From positions 1,736,001 through 1,800,000 of the forward strand of contig NZ_CP019236.1 in NCBI RefSeq assembly GCF_001955695.1: DNA of 64,000 bases, written 5' to 3'. Shown piece by piece: positions 24,771 to 33,995 of this stretch (its first letter is position 1; the number at the start of each line of letters is the position of its first letter). The notes below the pieces were generated by a model that saw nothing but the letters and a program-made list of their open reading frames with translations, made no database searches and was not told where the DNA came from. A program made the position numbers and the translations under genes. The DNA comes from Rhodoferax koreense. Its GTDB lineage: Bacteria > Pseudomonadota > Gammaproteobacteria > Burkholderiales > Burkholderiaceae_C.

Positions 24771-26459
24771 TCAGATGACGTAGTCCTCGAGCCGATGGCG
24801 CAGCTGCCTCAACGCGTCGCCGTCGGTGCGGTACAGGCGCAGCAACGGGGCGCTCGTGCCTTCGGCCGGCAGCTGTCCGCCGCGGCGCAGCGCCTGCTCG
24901 ACCGGCAGCTTCATGCCGCTGATGTGCAGCGTCACCTGGCGTTCGGCCAGCAGCGTGCGCAACTGGCCGAAGACCTCGGCGCCGGTCGCGTCCACGCGGT
25001 TGATCGGCTGGGCGAACAGGCAGACATGCTGCAGCCGCGGATGCCTTCCCAGGTGTTCGACGATGGCGCGTTCGAAGCCGCGGGCCGAGGCGAAGTCGAG
25101 TTCGGCGTCCATGCGCAGCGCATACAGGTTGGGCGCGAGGGCGGGCAGGCGCCACAGGTGACGGTCACGCAGGCTGCCGTCGGCATGCAGGCCGACTTCG
25201 ATGATGCGCGGGTGCAACCGGTGGAACAGGAAGTGCGACAGGCTCATCAGCAGCCCGGCGAGCACGCCCCAGTACAGCCGCGGTGCCGTGGCCAGGGTGA
25301 GCAGGAACGTCGTGCCGCCGATCAGCGCTTCCACGCGCGCGGCGCGCCACAGGCGCACGAACACGCGGGGTTGCACCAGGCTGGACACCGCGGCCACCAC
25401 CACCGCGGCCAGCACCGCCTGCGGCACGTGGTAGAGCGCCGGTGTGAGCCACAGCAGCGTCGCCAGGACCAGCAGCACCGAAAAGATCGAAGCCCAGCCC
25501 GACTTGGCGCCCGCGTACAGGTTGATGGCCGAGCGCGAGAAGGACGAACTCGTGGGAAACGCGCCGCTGAAGGCCGCGGCGATCTTGGCCAGGCCCTGGC
25601 CGATCAGGTCCTGGTTCTCATTCCAGCGCGTGCCGCCGCGCTGGTTGTCGACCTTGGCGCTGGAGGCCGTCTCCAGGAAGCTCACCAGCGTGATGACCAT
25701 GGTCGGCAGGGCCAGTTGGGCCAGCAGCGACCACGACAACGCACCCGGCCAGTGCAGCGCCGGCAGGCCCGCGGGGAGGGTGCCGACCACCGCGCCGCCA
25801 CCGCGCGCGAAGCCGAGCCAGGCGCTGAGCACGGCGCTGGCCGCCATCAACGCCATCAACGTCGGGAAACGCGGCGCGAAACGCTTGCCCGCGGCCAGCA
25901 CCAGCATCGCACCCAGGCCGAAGGCCAGTGCCTGCAGGTCGATGGCGGGATGGTGCAGCAGCTGTGTGAGAGGACCGTCCAGACCGATCAGCGCCGGCAA
26001 CTGCGACAGCAGGATCAGGATGGCCGCGGCCTGGGTGAAGCCGGTGAGCACTGGCGAGCTCACCAGGTTCAGCAGCCAGCCGCAGCGGCCCAGCCCGAGC
26101 ATCAACTGCAGCAGGCCCGACAGCAGCGCCAGCCAGACCGCGAGCGTGACCCACTCGGGGCTACCGGGATCGGCCAGGCCGGTGAGCGAGGTGCCGACCA
26201 GCAGTGCGCTCAGCGCGGTGGGGCCCACGCCGAGGCGCTGCGACGAGCTCCACAGCACGGCCACCAGGGCCGGCAGCAGCGAGGCATAGATGCCGGTCAC
26301 CAGCGGCATGCCGGCCAGTGCGGCATAGGCCACGCCTTGGGGGATGACCATCATGCCGACGGTCAGGCCGGCCCACATTTCGCCGCTGAGCATTTCGCGG
26401 CTGGGGCGGGGCCAGGCCAGAAAGGGGAACCAGCGGTGCAGTCTTGGGTGGGTGGCCAT
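24771..26459 (-). CDS. SulP-family anion transporter with STAS domain
   Basis: A 562-residue inner-membrane protein with 10-12 hydrophobic segments followed by a C-terminal STAS domain (about residues 435-535). Signature elements are GLTVGMMVIPQGVAYAALAGMP near the N-terminus, FSGAFPTSSSFSRSAINLYAGAKS in the middle, and the STAS segment INRVDATGAEVFGQL. The family carries sulfate, bicarbonate or C4-dicarboxylates, and substrate cannot be read here. The ATG at 26459 is preferred to a TTG three codons upstream. It diverges from the nuclease gene. Confidence 0.87.
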   Translation of the reverse strand: MATHPRLHRWFPFLAWPRPSREMLSGEMWAGLTVGMMVIPQGVAYAALAGMPLVTGIYASLLPALVAVLWSSSQRLGVGPTALSALLVGTSLTGLADPGSPEWVTLAVWLALLSGLLQLMLGLGRCGWLLNLVSSPVLTGFTQAAAILILLSQLPALIGLDGPLTQLLHHPAIDLQALAFGLGAMLVLAAGKRFAPRFPTLMALMAASAVLSAWLGFARGGGAVVGTLPAGLPALHWPGALSWSLLAQLALPTMVITLVSFLETASSAKVDNQRGGTRWNENQDLIGQGLAKIAAAFSGAFPTSSSFSRSAINLYAGAKSGWASIFSVLLVLATLLWLTPALYHVPQAVLAAVVVAAVSSLVQPRVFVRLWRAARVEALIGGTTFLLTLATAPRLYWGVLAGLLMSLSHFLFHRLHPRIIEVGLHADGSLRDRHLWRLPALAPNLYALRMDAELDFASARGFERAIVEHLGRHPRLQHVCLFAQPINRVDATGAEVFGQLRTLLAERQVTLHISGMKLPVEQALRRGGQLPAEGTSAPLLRLYRTDGDALRQLRHRLEDYVI

Positions 26460-26512
26460 CGACGCCAATGCTAACGCGGCCTGGGCGCGTTCCAGCCGGC
26501 GACAATGCGGCG

Positions 26513-27046
26513 ATGCCTTGGCACCGAAACCGCATCATCCAGTCAATTGCTTCGGTATTGATAGCACTCTTCGCAGGTTGGGCCTGCGCGGAAGCGTCAT
26601 TCGACGCCAAACAGCCGTGGCGTGCCGAAGTCACCTACGTCACCGATGGCGACACGCTGTGGGTGCGGCCCGAGGCCGGCAGCCCGCCGCGCAAGCTGCG
26701 CCTGGACGGCATCGACGCGCCGGAGATCTGCCAGGTTCACGGCGTGGCGGCGCGCGAGGCGCTGATGCGACGGGTCCTGCACCGGCAGGTGATGGTCAGC
26801 AGCCGCGCCACGGACGACTACCAGCGCACGCTGGTCACGCTCCATCTCGACGGCGAGGACCTGGGCCGCTGGATGGTGGCGCAAGGGCATGCCTGGTCGT
26901 ACCGGTATCACCGCAGCGCCGGCCCCTATGCGGCCGAGGAGAAAAGCGCGCGGCGTGCGGGCCGTGGCCTGTTCGCGGATGTCGGTGCCGAACGCCCGCG
27001 CGATTTCCGCAAAAGCCACGGCAGCTGTTATCCCTCGAAGCCTTGA
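26513..27046 (+). CDS. Exported thermonuclease-like (SNase) protein
   Basis: A 177-residue protein with an N-terminal signal sequence (about 10-27, GWACAEA) and one staphylococcal-nuclease domain. VTDGDTLWV, LRLDGIDAPEICQ, GVAAREALMRRVL and the later YQRTLVTLHLDGEDLGRWMVAQGHAW keep the calcium-binding Asp residues, the catalytic Arg and Glu, and the fold landmarks. It would cut DNA or RNA outside the cytoplasm. Its last 19 bases overlap the 3' end of the convergent ThiF-like gene. Confidence 0.85.
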   Translation: MPWHRNRIIQSIASVLIALFAGWACAEASFDAKQPWRAEVTYVTDGDTLWVRPEAGSPPRKLRLDGIDAPEICQVHGVAAREALMRRVLHRQVMVSSRATDDYQRTLVTLHLDGEDLGRWMVAQGHAWSYRYHRSAGPYAAEEKSARRAGRGLFADVGAERPRDFRKSHGSCYPSKP

Positions 27047-27798
27047 CGGTGTTCTTTGCCGCAGACGCTGCAGGCCGGGTCGCGCCCGACGCGCATCTCG
27101 TTCCATTCCATGCGCCGCGCGTCGAGCATCTGCAGCCGGCCGGCAAGTGACGAACCGGCGCCGCTCAGCAGCTTGATGGCCTCGGCCGCCTGCATCGCGC
27201 CGATGATGCCGACCAGCGGCGCCAGCACACCCATGGTGGCGCAGCGCGTCTCCTCGAAATCCGCGGTCGGTGGGAACACGCAGGCATAACACGGCGAATC
27301 GGCCGAGCGGCTGTCGTAGACCGTGATCTGGCCGTCGAAACGGATCGCCGCGCCCGACACCAGCGGCACGCGGTGCGCGACGCAAGCCGCGTTCACCGCA
27401 TGCCGGGTGGCGAAGTTGTCGCAGCAGTCGAGCACAACATCGGCCCGGGCCACAAGCCCGGCCAGCGCCGCCGCGTCGACCCGCTCGGCGATGGCCATCA
27501 CATCGATCTCGGGGTTGATCGCCGCCATCGCCGTGCGGGCCGATTCGACCTTGGGCTGCCCGAGGCGTGCCATGGTGTGCGCGATCTGCCGCTGCAGGTT
27601 GGTCAGGTCCACCTCGTCGTCGTCCACCAGCGTGATGCGCCCGATGCCGGCCGTGGCCAGGTACAGCGCCACCGGCGATCCCAGGCCGCCCGCGCCGATC
27701 ACCAGGGCCCGCGCTGCCAGCAGCCGCTCCTGGCCCTCGATGCCGATCTCGTCGAGCAGGATGTGCCGCGAGTAACGTAGTAACTGTTCGTCTTCCAT
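27028..27798 (-). CDS. ThiF/MoeB-family adenylyltransferase
   Basis: A 256-residue E1-like enzyme that adenylates the C-terminal Gly-Gly of a sulfur-carrier protein (ThiS, MoaD or similar) for thiamine or molybdopterin synthesis. ALVIGAGGLGSPVALYLATAGIG binds ATP, TLVDDDEVDLTNLQRQIAH is the signature, and CYAC and CSVC form the zinc site. The candidate catalytic Cys is in EETRCATMGVLAP. No carrier gene lies nearby, so ThiF and MoeB (HesA) cannot be told apart. Its 3' end overlaps the nuclease gene by 19 bases in opposite orientation. Confidence 0.85.
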   Translation of the reverse strand: MEDEQLLRYSRHILLDEIGIEGQERLLAARALVIGAGGLGSPVALYLATAGIGRITLVDDDEVDLTNLQRQIAHTMARLGQPKVESARTAMAAINPEIDVMAIAERVDAAALAGLVARADVVLDCCDNFATRHAVNAACVAHRVPLVSGAAIRFDGQITVYDSRSADSPCYACVFPPTADFEETRCATMGVLAPLVGIIGAMQAAEAIKLLSGAGSSLAGRLQMLDARRMEWNEMRVGRDPACSVCGKEHRQGFEG

Positions 27799-27820
27799 GG
27801 CTTTATTGTGGCCCGCAAAA

Positions 27821-27849
27821 CAGAAAGCCCCGCGGGGCGGGGCTTTCTG
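27821..27849 (-). terminator. Rho-independent terminator after the C-terminal processing protease gene
   Basis: A perfect 12-base stem (AGAAAGCCCCGC with GCGGGGCTTTCT) and a 3-base loop, followed on the minus strand by GTTTTGC. It starts 19 bases beyond the protease stop and separates that gene from the ThiF/MoeB-like gene. Confidence 0.85.
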
Positions 27850-27867
27850 GGGGAAACCTCGGAGGCT

Positions 27868-29301
27868 TTACTCCGTGGTCTTTTCCTTGCGCTCGATCAT
27901 GGTCTTGCTGATCAGCACCGGACGTCCCTTGAGCTGGTTGATGGCCTGCACCAGCTGGAAGTCCTTGTCGGAGCCGAACTCGGGCACCTTGCGTTCGGCA
28001 ACCGGCTTCTTGGCTTCCTCTTCCAGCTTCTTGCGCGCTTCCTCGCGCGCCTTCTCGCGGTTGGCGTCCTTCACTTCCTCGCCCTGGCCGCTGTTCAGGT
28101 GTTTCTCCAGGTCGGCCTCGCGCATGCGCAGCACGGCGAACGGGCTGCCGTCCTCGGTGTCGTCGACCATCACATCGGGCACGATGCCCTTGGCCTGGAT
28201 CGACCTGCCGCTCGGCGTGTAATAGCGGGCCGTGGTCAACTTCAGACCGGTGTCGGGGCCGAGCGGGCGCACGGTCTGCACCGACCCCTTGCCGAAGGTC
28301 TGGCTGCCCATGATGGTGCCGCGCTTGTAGTCCTGCAGCGCGCCGGCGACGATCTCGCTGGCGGAGGCCGAGCCTTCGTTGACCAGCACCACCAGCGGCA
28401 CCGACTTGATGCCGGCCGGCAACCGCGCCAGCGGATCGGCACCGCCGCGGCGCTGGTAGAACTCGGGCGCCGCCTTGTAGGTGAACTTGCTGTCGGCGAG
28501 CTGGCCGTTGGTCGAGACCACGGTCACGTTCTCGGGCAGGAAGGCCGCGGAAATGGCCACGGCCGCATCCAGCAGGCCGCCGGGATCATTGCGCAGGTCG
28601 AGCACCAGGCCCTTGAGGTTCGGGTCCTGCTTGTAGATTTCTTCCATCTTCTTGGCGAAGTCGTCCACCGTGCGGTCCTGGAACTGGCTCAGCCGGATCC
28701 AGGCGTAGCCCGGCTCGATGACCTTGCCCCGCACCGACTGCGTGCGGATTTCCTCGCGCGTGATGGTGACCGGGAAGCTGCGGTTCTCGTCCTTCCTGAA
28801 GATGGTGAGATCGACCTTGGTGTTCGGCTCGCCGCGCATCTTCTTCACCGCGTCGTTGAGCGACAGGCCCTTGACGGCGGTGTCGTCGATCTTGGTGATC
28901 AGGTCGTTGGGCTTCAGGCCGGCGCGGAACGCGGGCGAGCCCTCGATGGGCGACACCACCTTGACCAGGCCGTCTTCCTGCGTGATCTCGATGCCGACGC
29001 CGACGAAGCGCCCGCTCGTGCCTTCGCGGAATTCCTTGAAGGACTTCTTGTCGAAGTACTGCGAATGCGGATCGAGGCCGGCGACCATGCCGGCGATGGC
29101 GTCACCGATGAGCTTCTTCTCGTCGACCGGCTCCACGTAGTCGCTCTTGACCATGCCGAAGACCGCCGCCATCTGCTGCAGTTCTTCGAGCGGCAGCGGC
29201 GTCATCGTGCCGCGCGCCACGGTCTGCAGCGATACGGTGGTCAGGGCGCCGGCAAGCGCACCTGCCGAAATCCAACCCGCGATCTTGAGTTTCTGGCCCA
29301 T
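27868..29301 (-). CDS. S41-family C-terminal processing protease
   Basis: A 477-residue periplasmic serine protease that clips proteins near their C-termini. It has an N-terminal signal or anchor (about residues 5-28), a PDZ domain (about 85-170, GVGIEITQEDGLVKVVSPIEGSPAFRAGL), and the S41 core with the nucleophile in NEGSASASEIVAGAL and the general-base Lys in GSQTFGKGSVQT. A charged C-terminal tail rich in Lys and Glu (about 405-450) is typical of the Ctp-1 group. The ATG at 29301 leaves a proper signal sequence. It follows gpmA by 118 bases on the same strand and ends at a strong terminator. Confidence 0.92.
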   Translation of the reverse strand: MGQKLKIAGWISAGALAGALTTVSLQTVARGTMTPLPLEELQQMAAVFGMVKSDYVEPVDEKKLIGDAIAGMVAGLDPHSQYFDKKSFKEFREGTSGRFVGVGIEITQEDGLVKVVSPIEGSPAFRAGLKPNDLITKIDDTAVKGLSLNDAVKKMRGEPNTKVDLTIFRKDENRSFPVTITREEIRTQSVRGKVIEPGYAWIRLSQFQDRTVDDFAKKMEEIYKQDPNLKGLVLDLRNDPGGLLDAAVAISAAFLPENVTVVSTNGQLADSKFTYKAAPEFYQRRGGADPLARLPAGIKSVPLVVLVNEGSASASEIVAGALQDYKRGTIMGSQTFGKGSVQTVRPLGPDTGLKLTTARYYTPSGRSIQAKGIVPDVMVDDTEDGSPFAVLRMREADLEKHLNSGQGEEVKDANREKAREEARKKLEEEAKKPVAERKVPEFGSDKDFQLVQAINQLKGRPVLISKTMIERKEKTTE

Positions 29302-29419
29302 GGCTACTTCCTGTTTACGGTTCGATATGCACATTGGAACGACGCCGGGCAGCGTGGTTCCCTGGTTGAAGCATGGTTTATGCCTGTTTTTTCGCCCGTT
29401 CGCACCGGCTTTCGTCGGA

Positions 29420-30166
29420 TCAGGCCTTCTTGCCCTGCGCGGCGACGGCCGCGGCCGCCTTGGCCGCCGCTTCCGCATCTCCCAGATAGTAGTGGCGAAT
29501 CGGCTTGAGTTGCGTGTCCAGTTCGTAAACCAGGGGAATTCCGTTGGGAATGTTCAGGCCGACGATGTCGTCGTCGGAGATCTCGTCGAGGTATTTCACC
29601 AGCGCCCGGATCGAGTTCCCGTGCGCCGCGATCACGATGCGCTTGCCCGACTTGATGGCCGGGCCGATCGATTCATTCCAGTACGGCAGCACCCGCGCCA
29701 CCGTGTCCTTGAGGCATTCGGTCAACGGAATGTCGCTGGCAGGCAGCTTGCCGTAGCGGATGTCGCCGCGCTCGCTGCGCGGGTCGGTGGCCTCGAGCGC
29801 GGGCGGTGGCGTGTCGTAGCTGCGGCGCCAGACCAGCACCTGGTCGTCGCCGTACTGCTTGGCGGTTTCCGCCTTGTTCAGGCCCTGCAGGGCGCCGTAG
29901 TGGCGCTCGTTCAGGCGCCAGCTGTGCGCCACCGGCAGCCAGGTGCGGTCCATTTCGTCCAGGCAATGCCACAGCGTGTGCGTGGCGCGCTTCAGGACGC
30001 TGGTGTAGGCCAGGTCGAATTCGTAACCTTCGGCCTTGAGCAGGCGGCCTGCATTCTTGGCCTGTTCGATGCCGGTTTCGGTCAGCGGCACGTCGGTCCA
30101 GCCGGTGAAGCGGTTTTCGAGGTTCCAGGTGGATTCGCCGTGGCGGATCAGGACGAGCTTGTACAT
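29420..30166 (-). CDS. gpmA: 2,3-bisphosphoglycerate-dependent phosphoglycerate mutase
   Basis: Interconverts 3- and 2-phosphoglycerate in glycolysis and gluconeogenesis. The 248-residue protein has [18 protein letters not shown] with the phosphorylated His near residue 9, [25 protein letters not shown] and [14 protein letters not shown] with the second active-site His. The C-terminus ends in an Ala-rich tail ([18 protein letters not shown]). The start at 30166 gives [12 protein letters not shown], the standard family beginning. It diverges from the rhodanese gene across a 124-base promoter region. Confidence 0.95.
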   Translation of the reverse strand: MYKLVLIRHGESTWNLENRFTGWTDVPLTETGIEQAKNAGRLLKAEGYEFDLAYTSVLKRATHTLWHCLDEMDRTWLPVAHSWRLNERHYGALQGLNKAETAKQYGDDQVLVWRRSYDTPPPALEATDPRSERGDIRYGKLPASDIPLTECLKDTVARVLPYWNESIGPAIKSGKRIVIAAHGNSIRALVKYLDEISDDDIVGLNIPNGIPLVYELDTQLKPIRHYYLGDAEAAAKAAAAVAAQGKKA

Positions 30167-30290
30167 GGTGTGGCAGGGACGGGGAGTTGAAAAAACGGTC
30201 AAAAGGCGCTGGCCGCGTTGGCGGCATCGACCAGCATTCTAAAATCGACGCTCATGGGCGCTTCCGTCCATTCGCAAATAAAGGTGCAAC

Positions 30291-30701
30291 GTGAAGTTTT
30301 TACTGGATAACTGGATGCTGATGTCGGTGGCCCTGGCATCGGGCGGTCTGCTGCTGTGGCCCACCGTCTCCGGCGCCGCAGGCTCGGGCGCGCTGTCGGC
30401 CAACGACGCGGTGCAGCTCATCAACCGCCAGAAGGCGGTGGTGATCGACGTGGGCGAAGCCGAGGAATTCGCCGCCGGCCACATCGGCGGCGCGAAGAAC
30501 ATCCCCGTTGGTCAGCTCGAGGAAAAACTCGGTGCCGCGGTGAAGAACAAGAGCCTGCCGCTGGTGCTCGTGTGCCCGACGGGCGCGCGTGCCAAGCGCG
30601 CGGTGGCCATCGCGAAGAAGCTGGGCTACGAGCAGGCGGCCTCGCTCGGCGGTGGCCTCAAGGCCTGGAAGGAAGCCAACCTGCCCCTGGAAAAGGCCTG
30701 A
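30291..30701 (+). CDS. Membrane-anchored rhodanese-domain protein
   Basis: A 136-residue protein with an N-terminal hydrophobic segment (about 8-30) and one rhodanese domain. The active-site loop CPTGAR holds the sulfur-accepting Cys, and GEAEEFAAGHIGGAKNIP is the usual upstream motif. Such proteins move sulfane sulfur or protect thiols at the membrane. It starts the conserved block rhodanese-grxC-secB-gpsA, which joins thiol chemistry, protein export and phospholipid precursor supply. The start codon is GTG behind AAAGGTG. Confidence 0.87.
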   Translation: MKFLLDNWMLMSVALASGGLLLWPTVSGAAGSGALSANDAVQLINRQKAVVIDVGEAEEFAAGHIGGAKNIPVGQLEEKLGAAVKNKSLPLVLVCPTGARAKRAVAIAKKLGYEQAASLGGGLKAWKEANLPLEKA

Positions 30702-30751
30702 AGCGGCCCCATCTGCGCTTTTCGACGCCACTGTATTGAAAGAGGAATCCC

Positions 30752-31012
30752 ATGCAAGCCGTGAAGATGTACACCACCGCCTTCTGCCCCTACTGCGTGC
30801 GCGCCAAGCAGGTGCTCAAGAGCAAGGGGGTGGACCAGATCGACGAGGTGCGCGTCGATGAGCAGCCCCAGGAGCGCATGAAGATGATGGAGCTGACCGG
30901 CCGGCGCACCGTGCCGCAGATTTTCATCGGCGACACCCATGTCGGCGGCTGCGACGATCTGATCGCGCTCGACGGCCGCGGTGACCTAATGCCGCTGCTG
31001 AACGCCGCCTGA
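30752..31012 (+). CDS. grxC: Glutaredoxin 3
   Basis: An 86-residue cytoplasmic glutaredoxin that reduces disulfides with glutathione. The redox motif is CPYC near residues 12-15, with TVPQIFIGDTHVGGCDDL as the cis-proline and glutathione-binding segment. The ATG has a good AGAGGA site. It lies 50 bases after the rhodanese gene and is followed by a terminator-like hairpin before secB. Confidence 0.95.
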   Translation: MQAVKMYTTAFCPYCVRAKQVLKSKGVDQIDEVRVDEQPQERMKMMELTGRRTVPQIFIGDTHVGGCDDLIALDGRGDLMPLLNAA

Positions 31013-31069
31013 GGTCGTGTCGGCGCCCTGGACGGTGCCTGCGACCTGCAATAATCCCGTGTTTCCCTG

Positions 31070-31103
31070 GCCCGCTGGAACCGTTCCACCGGGCTTTGTT
31101 TTG
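31070..31103 (+). terminator. Terminator-like hairpin between grxC and secB
   Basis: GCCCG, a C-C mismatch, TGGAA, loop CCG, TTCCA, CGGGC, then TTTGTTTTGT. It lies only 30 bases before the secB start and may end grxC transcripts or attenuate secB; an AATAAT box upstream at about 31050 could be a secB promoter. Confidence 0.6.
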
Positions 31104-31132
31104 TCCCTTATCCGCTAGACCGAAAGAATGCC

Positions 31133-31594
31133 ATGGCTGACCAACAAGACCCCGTTTTCCAAATCCAGCGCGTGTACCTGAAGGAAGCCTCGCTCGAGCA
31201 GCCCAATTCTCCGGCCATCCTGCTCGAACAAACGCAGCCCGCGGTGGACATCCAGCTGAGCGTCGATGCCCAGCCCGTCACCGACGGCATCTTCGAAGTC
31301 GCCGTCACGGCCACCGTGACCACCAAGATCGGCGAAAAGACCATGTTCCTGGTGGAAGCCAAGCAGGCCGGCATCTTCGAGATCCGCAACCTGACGCAGG
31401 AGCAGATGGGCCCGATCATCGGCATCGCCTGCCCGCAGATCGTCTATCCGTACCTGCGCGGCAACGTCGCCGACATCGTGCAGCGCGCCGGTTTCCCGCA
31501 GGTGCACCTGGCCGAAATCAACTTCCAGGCGATGTACGAGCAGCAACAGGCTGCCGCGGCCCAGGCTGGCGAAGCCGGCACCGTGCTGCAATAA
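31133..31594 (+). CDS. secB: Protein-export chaperone SecB
   Basis: A 153-residue cytoplasmic chaperone that keeps preproteins unfolded and delivers them to Sec[22 protein letters not shown] at the start and [24 protein letters not shown] near the C-terminus are clear SecB signatures. Length is normal for betaproteobacteria. It stands 32 bases upstream of gpsA, a pairing conserved in many proteobacteria. Confidence 0.96.
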   Translation: MADQQDPVFQIQRVYLKEASLEQPNSPAILLEQTQPAVDIQLSVDAQPVTDGIFEVAVTATVTTKIGEKTMFLVEAKQAGIFEIRNLTQEQMGPIIGIACPQIVYPYLRGNVADIVQRAGFPQVHLAEINFQAMYEQQQAAAAQAGEAGTVLQ

Positions 31595-31625
31595 ATCCGC
31601 ATTGGCGCGCCGGGAGCGGGTTGCC

Positions 31626-32666
31626 ATGAAGATCGCCGTTCTTGGCGCGGGTGCCTGGGGCACCGCGCTGGCCATCAGCGCCAGCCGGCCATCGCCGGCA
31701 CCGCACGAGGTCACCCTCTGGGCGCGCAATGCGCAGCAGGCCGCGGACATGGCGACCGAACGGCGCAACAGCCGTTATCTGCCTGACGTGGCGCTGCCGC
31801 CCGCACTGCAGATCTGCTGCGATCCCGTCGAATCCCTGGCCGGCCTGCTGGCCCGGCAGGACCTGATCGTCATCGGTACGCCGATGTCGGCATTGCGCGG
31901 CATGCTGCAGGCGACGTCGTCTGCCCAGGCCCCCGTGGCATGGCTGTGCAAGGGTTTCGAGGCCCCGGTGTCCGGCTCTGTCGGTCTGCTGGGCCACGAG
32001 ATCCGCGCCAGCCTGGGCGTGGGCGGCGAATACGGGGTGTTGAGTGGCCCGAGCTTCGCGCTCGAGGTGGCGCGCGGGCAGCCCACCGCACTGGTGGCCG
32101 CCAGTGCCAGTGCCGCCGTGCGCGAGGCGCTGGTGGCCGCTTTCCACGGCCCGGCGCTGCGCATCTACGCCAGCGAAGACATGGCCGGCGTAGAGGTCGG
32201 CGGCGCGGTGAAGAACGTGCTGGCCATCGCCACCGGACTGTGCGACGGCCTCGGCCTCGGCCTCAACGCACGCGCCGCACTCATCACCCGTGGCCTTGCG
32301 GAAATCACGCGGCTCGGCGTGGCGCTGGGCGCTCGCACCGAAACCTTCATGGGACTGTCCGGCCTGGGTGACCTGGTGCTCACCGCCACCGGCGACCTCA
32401 GCCGCAACCGCAAGGTCGGCCTGATGCTGGCGCAGGGGCTGTCGCTGACGCAGGCCGTGGCGTCGCTGGGCCACGTGGCCGAGGGCGTGTACTGCGCGCG
32501 CACCGTGCTGCAGCGCGCCAGGGCCCTGCAGATCGACATGCCGATCACGCAAAGTGTGGTGGATCTGCTCGATGGCCGCATCCAGCCGGCCGTTGCCGTG
32601 GCGGCCTTGATGGGCCGCGGGCCGGTTGCCGAAGTGCGCGACCTGCCCCCGCCGCCCGGCATCTGA
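31626..32666 (+). CDS. gpsA: Glycerol-3-phosphate dehydrogenase [NAD(P)+]
   Basis: Makes sn-glycerol 3-phosphate from dihydroxyacetone phosphate for phospholipid synthesis. The 346-residue protein has the nucleotide-binding [10 protein letters not shown] near the N-terminus, [18 protein letters not shown], the catalytic Lys in [13 protein letters not shown], and [21 protein letters not shown]. The ATG at 31626 is chosen because the dinucleotide fold starts directly after it; an upstream in-frame start would add eight basic residues. It follows secB closely and is probably co-transcribed. Confidence 0.95.
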   Translation: MKIAVLGAGAWGTALAISASRPSPAPHEVTLWARNAQQAADMATERRNSRYLPDVALPPALQICCDPVESLAGLLARQDLIVIGTPMSALRGMLQATSSAQAPVAWLCKGFEAPVSGSVGLLGHEIRASLGVGGEYGVLSGPSFALEVARGQPTALVAASASAAVREALVAAFHGPALRIYASEDMAGVEVGGAVKNVLAIATGLCDGLGLGLNARAALITRGLAEITRLGVALGARTETFMGLSGLGDLVLTATGDLSRNRKVGLMLAQGLSLTQAVASLGHVAEGVYCARTVLQRARALQIDMPITQSVVDLLDGRIQPAVAVAALMGRGPVAEVRDLPPPPGI

Positions 32667-32740
32667 TCCGCGGGCTGACAAGCCGCAAGGCGCAGCGGCA
32701 CACCGGCGGTGCGCGGGGCTGTCAGGTTCGGCGTCATCCA

Positions 32741-32759
32741 TGTAGGACAAATGCCTACA
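32741..32759. promoter_or_regulatory. Inverted repeat upstream of flhDC
   Basis: TGTAGG and CCTACA, perfect 6-base arms separated by ACAAATG, lie 167 bases before flhD in the 259-base gap after gpsA. It could be an operator in the flhDC control region. The rest of the gap shows no gene. Confidence 0.35.
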
Positions 32760-32925
32760 GGGCACGCCGGAAACCAGACGCCGCGTATGTCACTCCCCCG
32801 ACTTAATTTCCGATTGGGCTGAATTCACAATCCATTTCAACGGATCGGCCTTACCGACATGCCCTACAAGCACACGATGCGATCAGGGACGAGGAGGCGG
32901 AACCGGGTGAACGAAAGGATGCCCC

Positions 32926-33258
32926 ATGAACAGCGAACAGATCATTGCCGAAATACGCGAAGCCAACCTGACCTACCTGATGCTGGCGCAGAGCCTCATC
33001 CGCAAGGACAAGGCGGACGCCCTGTTCCGCCTGGGCCTCAACGAAGAGTCGGCCGATCTGCTGGCCAAGCTTTCGACCCAGCAGGTCTTCAAGCTGGCCT
33101 CCAGCAACATGCTGCTGTGCCACTTCCGTGTGGACGACAACATGGTCTGGGACCTGCTCACCAACCACGATCTGCCCAGCAAGAAGATCAGCAATCCCGC
33201 CACCAACCGCATGCACGCCAACATCCTGATGGCCGGCCGCGTGGCTGAAGTCCTCTGA
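32926..33258 (+). CDS. flhD: Flagellar master regulator subunit FlhD
   Basis: A 110-residue helical protein that joins FlhC to form the activator of class 2 flagellar genes. IREANLTYLMLAQSLIRKDK and LNEESADLLAKLS are typical FlhD segments, and the family Cys is in LLCHF. It has an AAAGGA site before the ATG. flhC follows after 28 bases. No flagellar structural genes are in the window, as is usual for the isolated flhDC locus. Confidence 0.94.
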   Translation: MNSEQIIAEIREANLTYLMLAQSLIRKDKADALFRLGLNEESADLLAKLSTQQVFKLASSNMLLCHFRVDDNMVWDLLTNHDLPSKKISNPATNRMHANILMAGRVAEVL

Positions 33259-33286
33259 TCCCAAGCTATTCCGAACGGAGCCCGCC

Positions 33287-33832
33287 ATGTCCACCCGAAC
33301 CATCAAGAGTGTCCTCAAGGATTCCCAGCAGATCGAACGCGCCGCCGCGCTGATCCAGATGGGCGCCCGCATGCAGGTGCTCGAATCCGAGACCGACCTG
33401 TCCTACGAACGCCTGCTGCGCCTGTACAAGGAAGTCTCCGGCAAGTCGCCTTCCAAGGGACAACTGCCGTTCTCCACCGACTGGTTCCTGTCGTGGCAGG
33501 AGAACATCCACTCCTCGCTGTTCCTCAACATCTACGAATACCTGTCGAAGAGCATCGAGCTCGACGCCATCGACATCCTGACCAAGGCCTACCGCCTGTA
33601 CAGCGAACAGGTCCAGGCCGCCGAGATCGACGCGCTGCTGTCCTTCACCCGTGCCTGGCGCCTGGTGAAGTTCGTCGACGCCAACATGCTCAACATGACC
33701 GCCTGCAGCCAGTGCACGGGCAAGTTCGTGACCGAGCTGTACGAGAACCCGAAGCAGTATGTCTGCGGGCTGTGCAACCCGCCGGCACGTGCCGGCAAGT
33801 GCAAGGGTGAACGCTCGTTGATGTTGCACTAG
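33287..33832 (+). CDS. flhC: Flagellar master regulator subunit FlhC
   Basis: A 181-residue DNA-binding partner of FlhD. The zinc-binding cysteines are seen as CSQC (near residue 143) and CGLC (near residue 164) towards the C-terminus, and the N-terminal QIERAAALIQMGARMQVLESETDLSYERLLRLYKEV region is the helix-turn-helix part. The ATG sits 28 bases after flhD behind ACGGAG. It is followed by a 163-base repeat-bearing gap and then a second flhD. Confidence 0.95.
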   Translation: MSTRTIKSVLKDSQQIERAAALIQMGARMQVLESETDLSYERLLRLYKEVSGKSPSKGQLPFSTDWFLSWQENIHSSLFLNIYEYLSKSIELDAIDILTKAYRLYSEQVQAAEIDALLSFTRAWRLVKFVDANMLNMTACSQCTGKFVTELYENPKQYVCGLCNPPARAGKCKGERSLMLH

Positions 33833-33870
33833 GCACACCCCCAGGTTGCGCACTTCGTGTCGCGCCCACC

Positions 33871-33946
33871 CCTGCTTCGACAAGCTCAGCACAGGCTTGC
33901 AGGGGGAGACACCGGCGGCCCGGCGAAGCCGGTTCCGCGGTGTCTC
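33871..33946 (+). repeat. Two hairpin-forming palindromes between flhC and the second flhD
   Basis: The first spans 33871-33903 with CCTGC/GCAGG arms and contains the CTTCGACAAGCTCAGC motif often seen in intergenic repeats of Burkholderiales. The second has arms GAGACACCG (33906-33914) and CGGTGTCTC (33938-33946) around CCGGC-GAA-GCCGG. They may end or dampen transcription, or mark the joint of an flhD duplication. Confidence 0.55.
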
Positions 33947-33995
33947 TGGCGAAGACAGGCGCGTTAATTTCCATTCCTGAAACATTGGCATCACC

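Noticed and set aside
27028..27046. Overlap of nuclease and ThiF-like genes as a sign of a frame or assembly error
   Set aside because: Both C-termini look normal and a 19-base convergent overlap is common in dense bacterial genomes.
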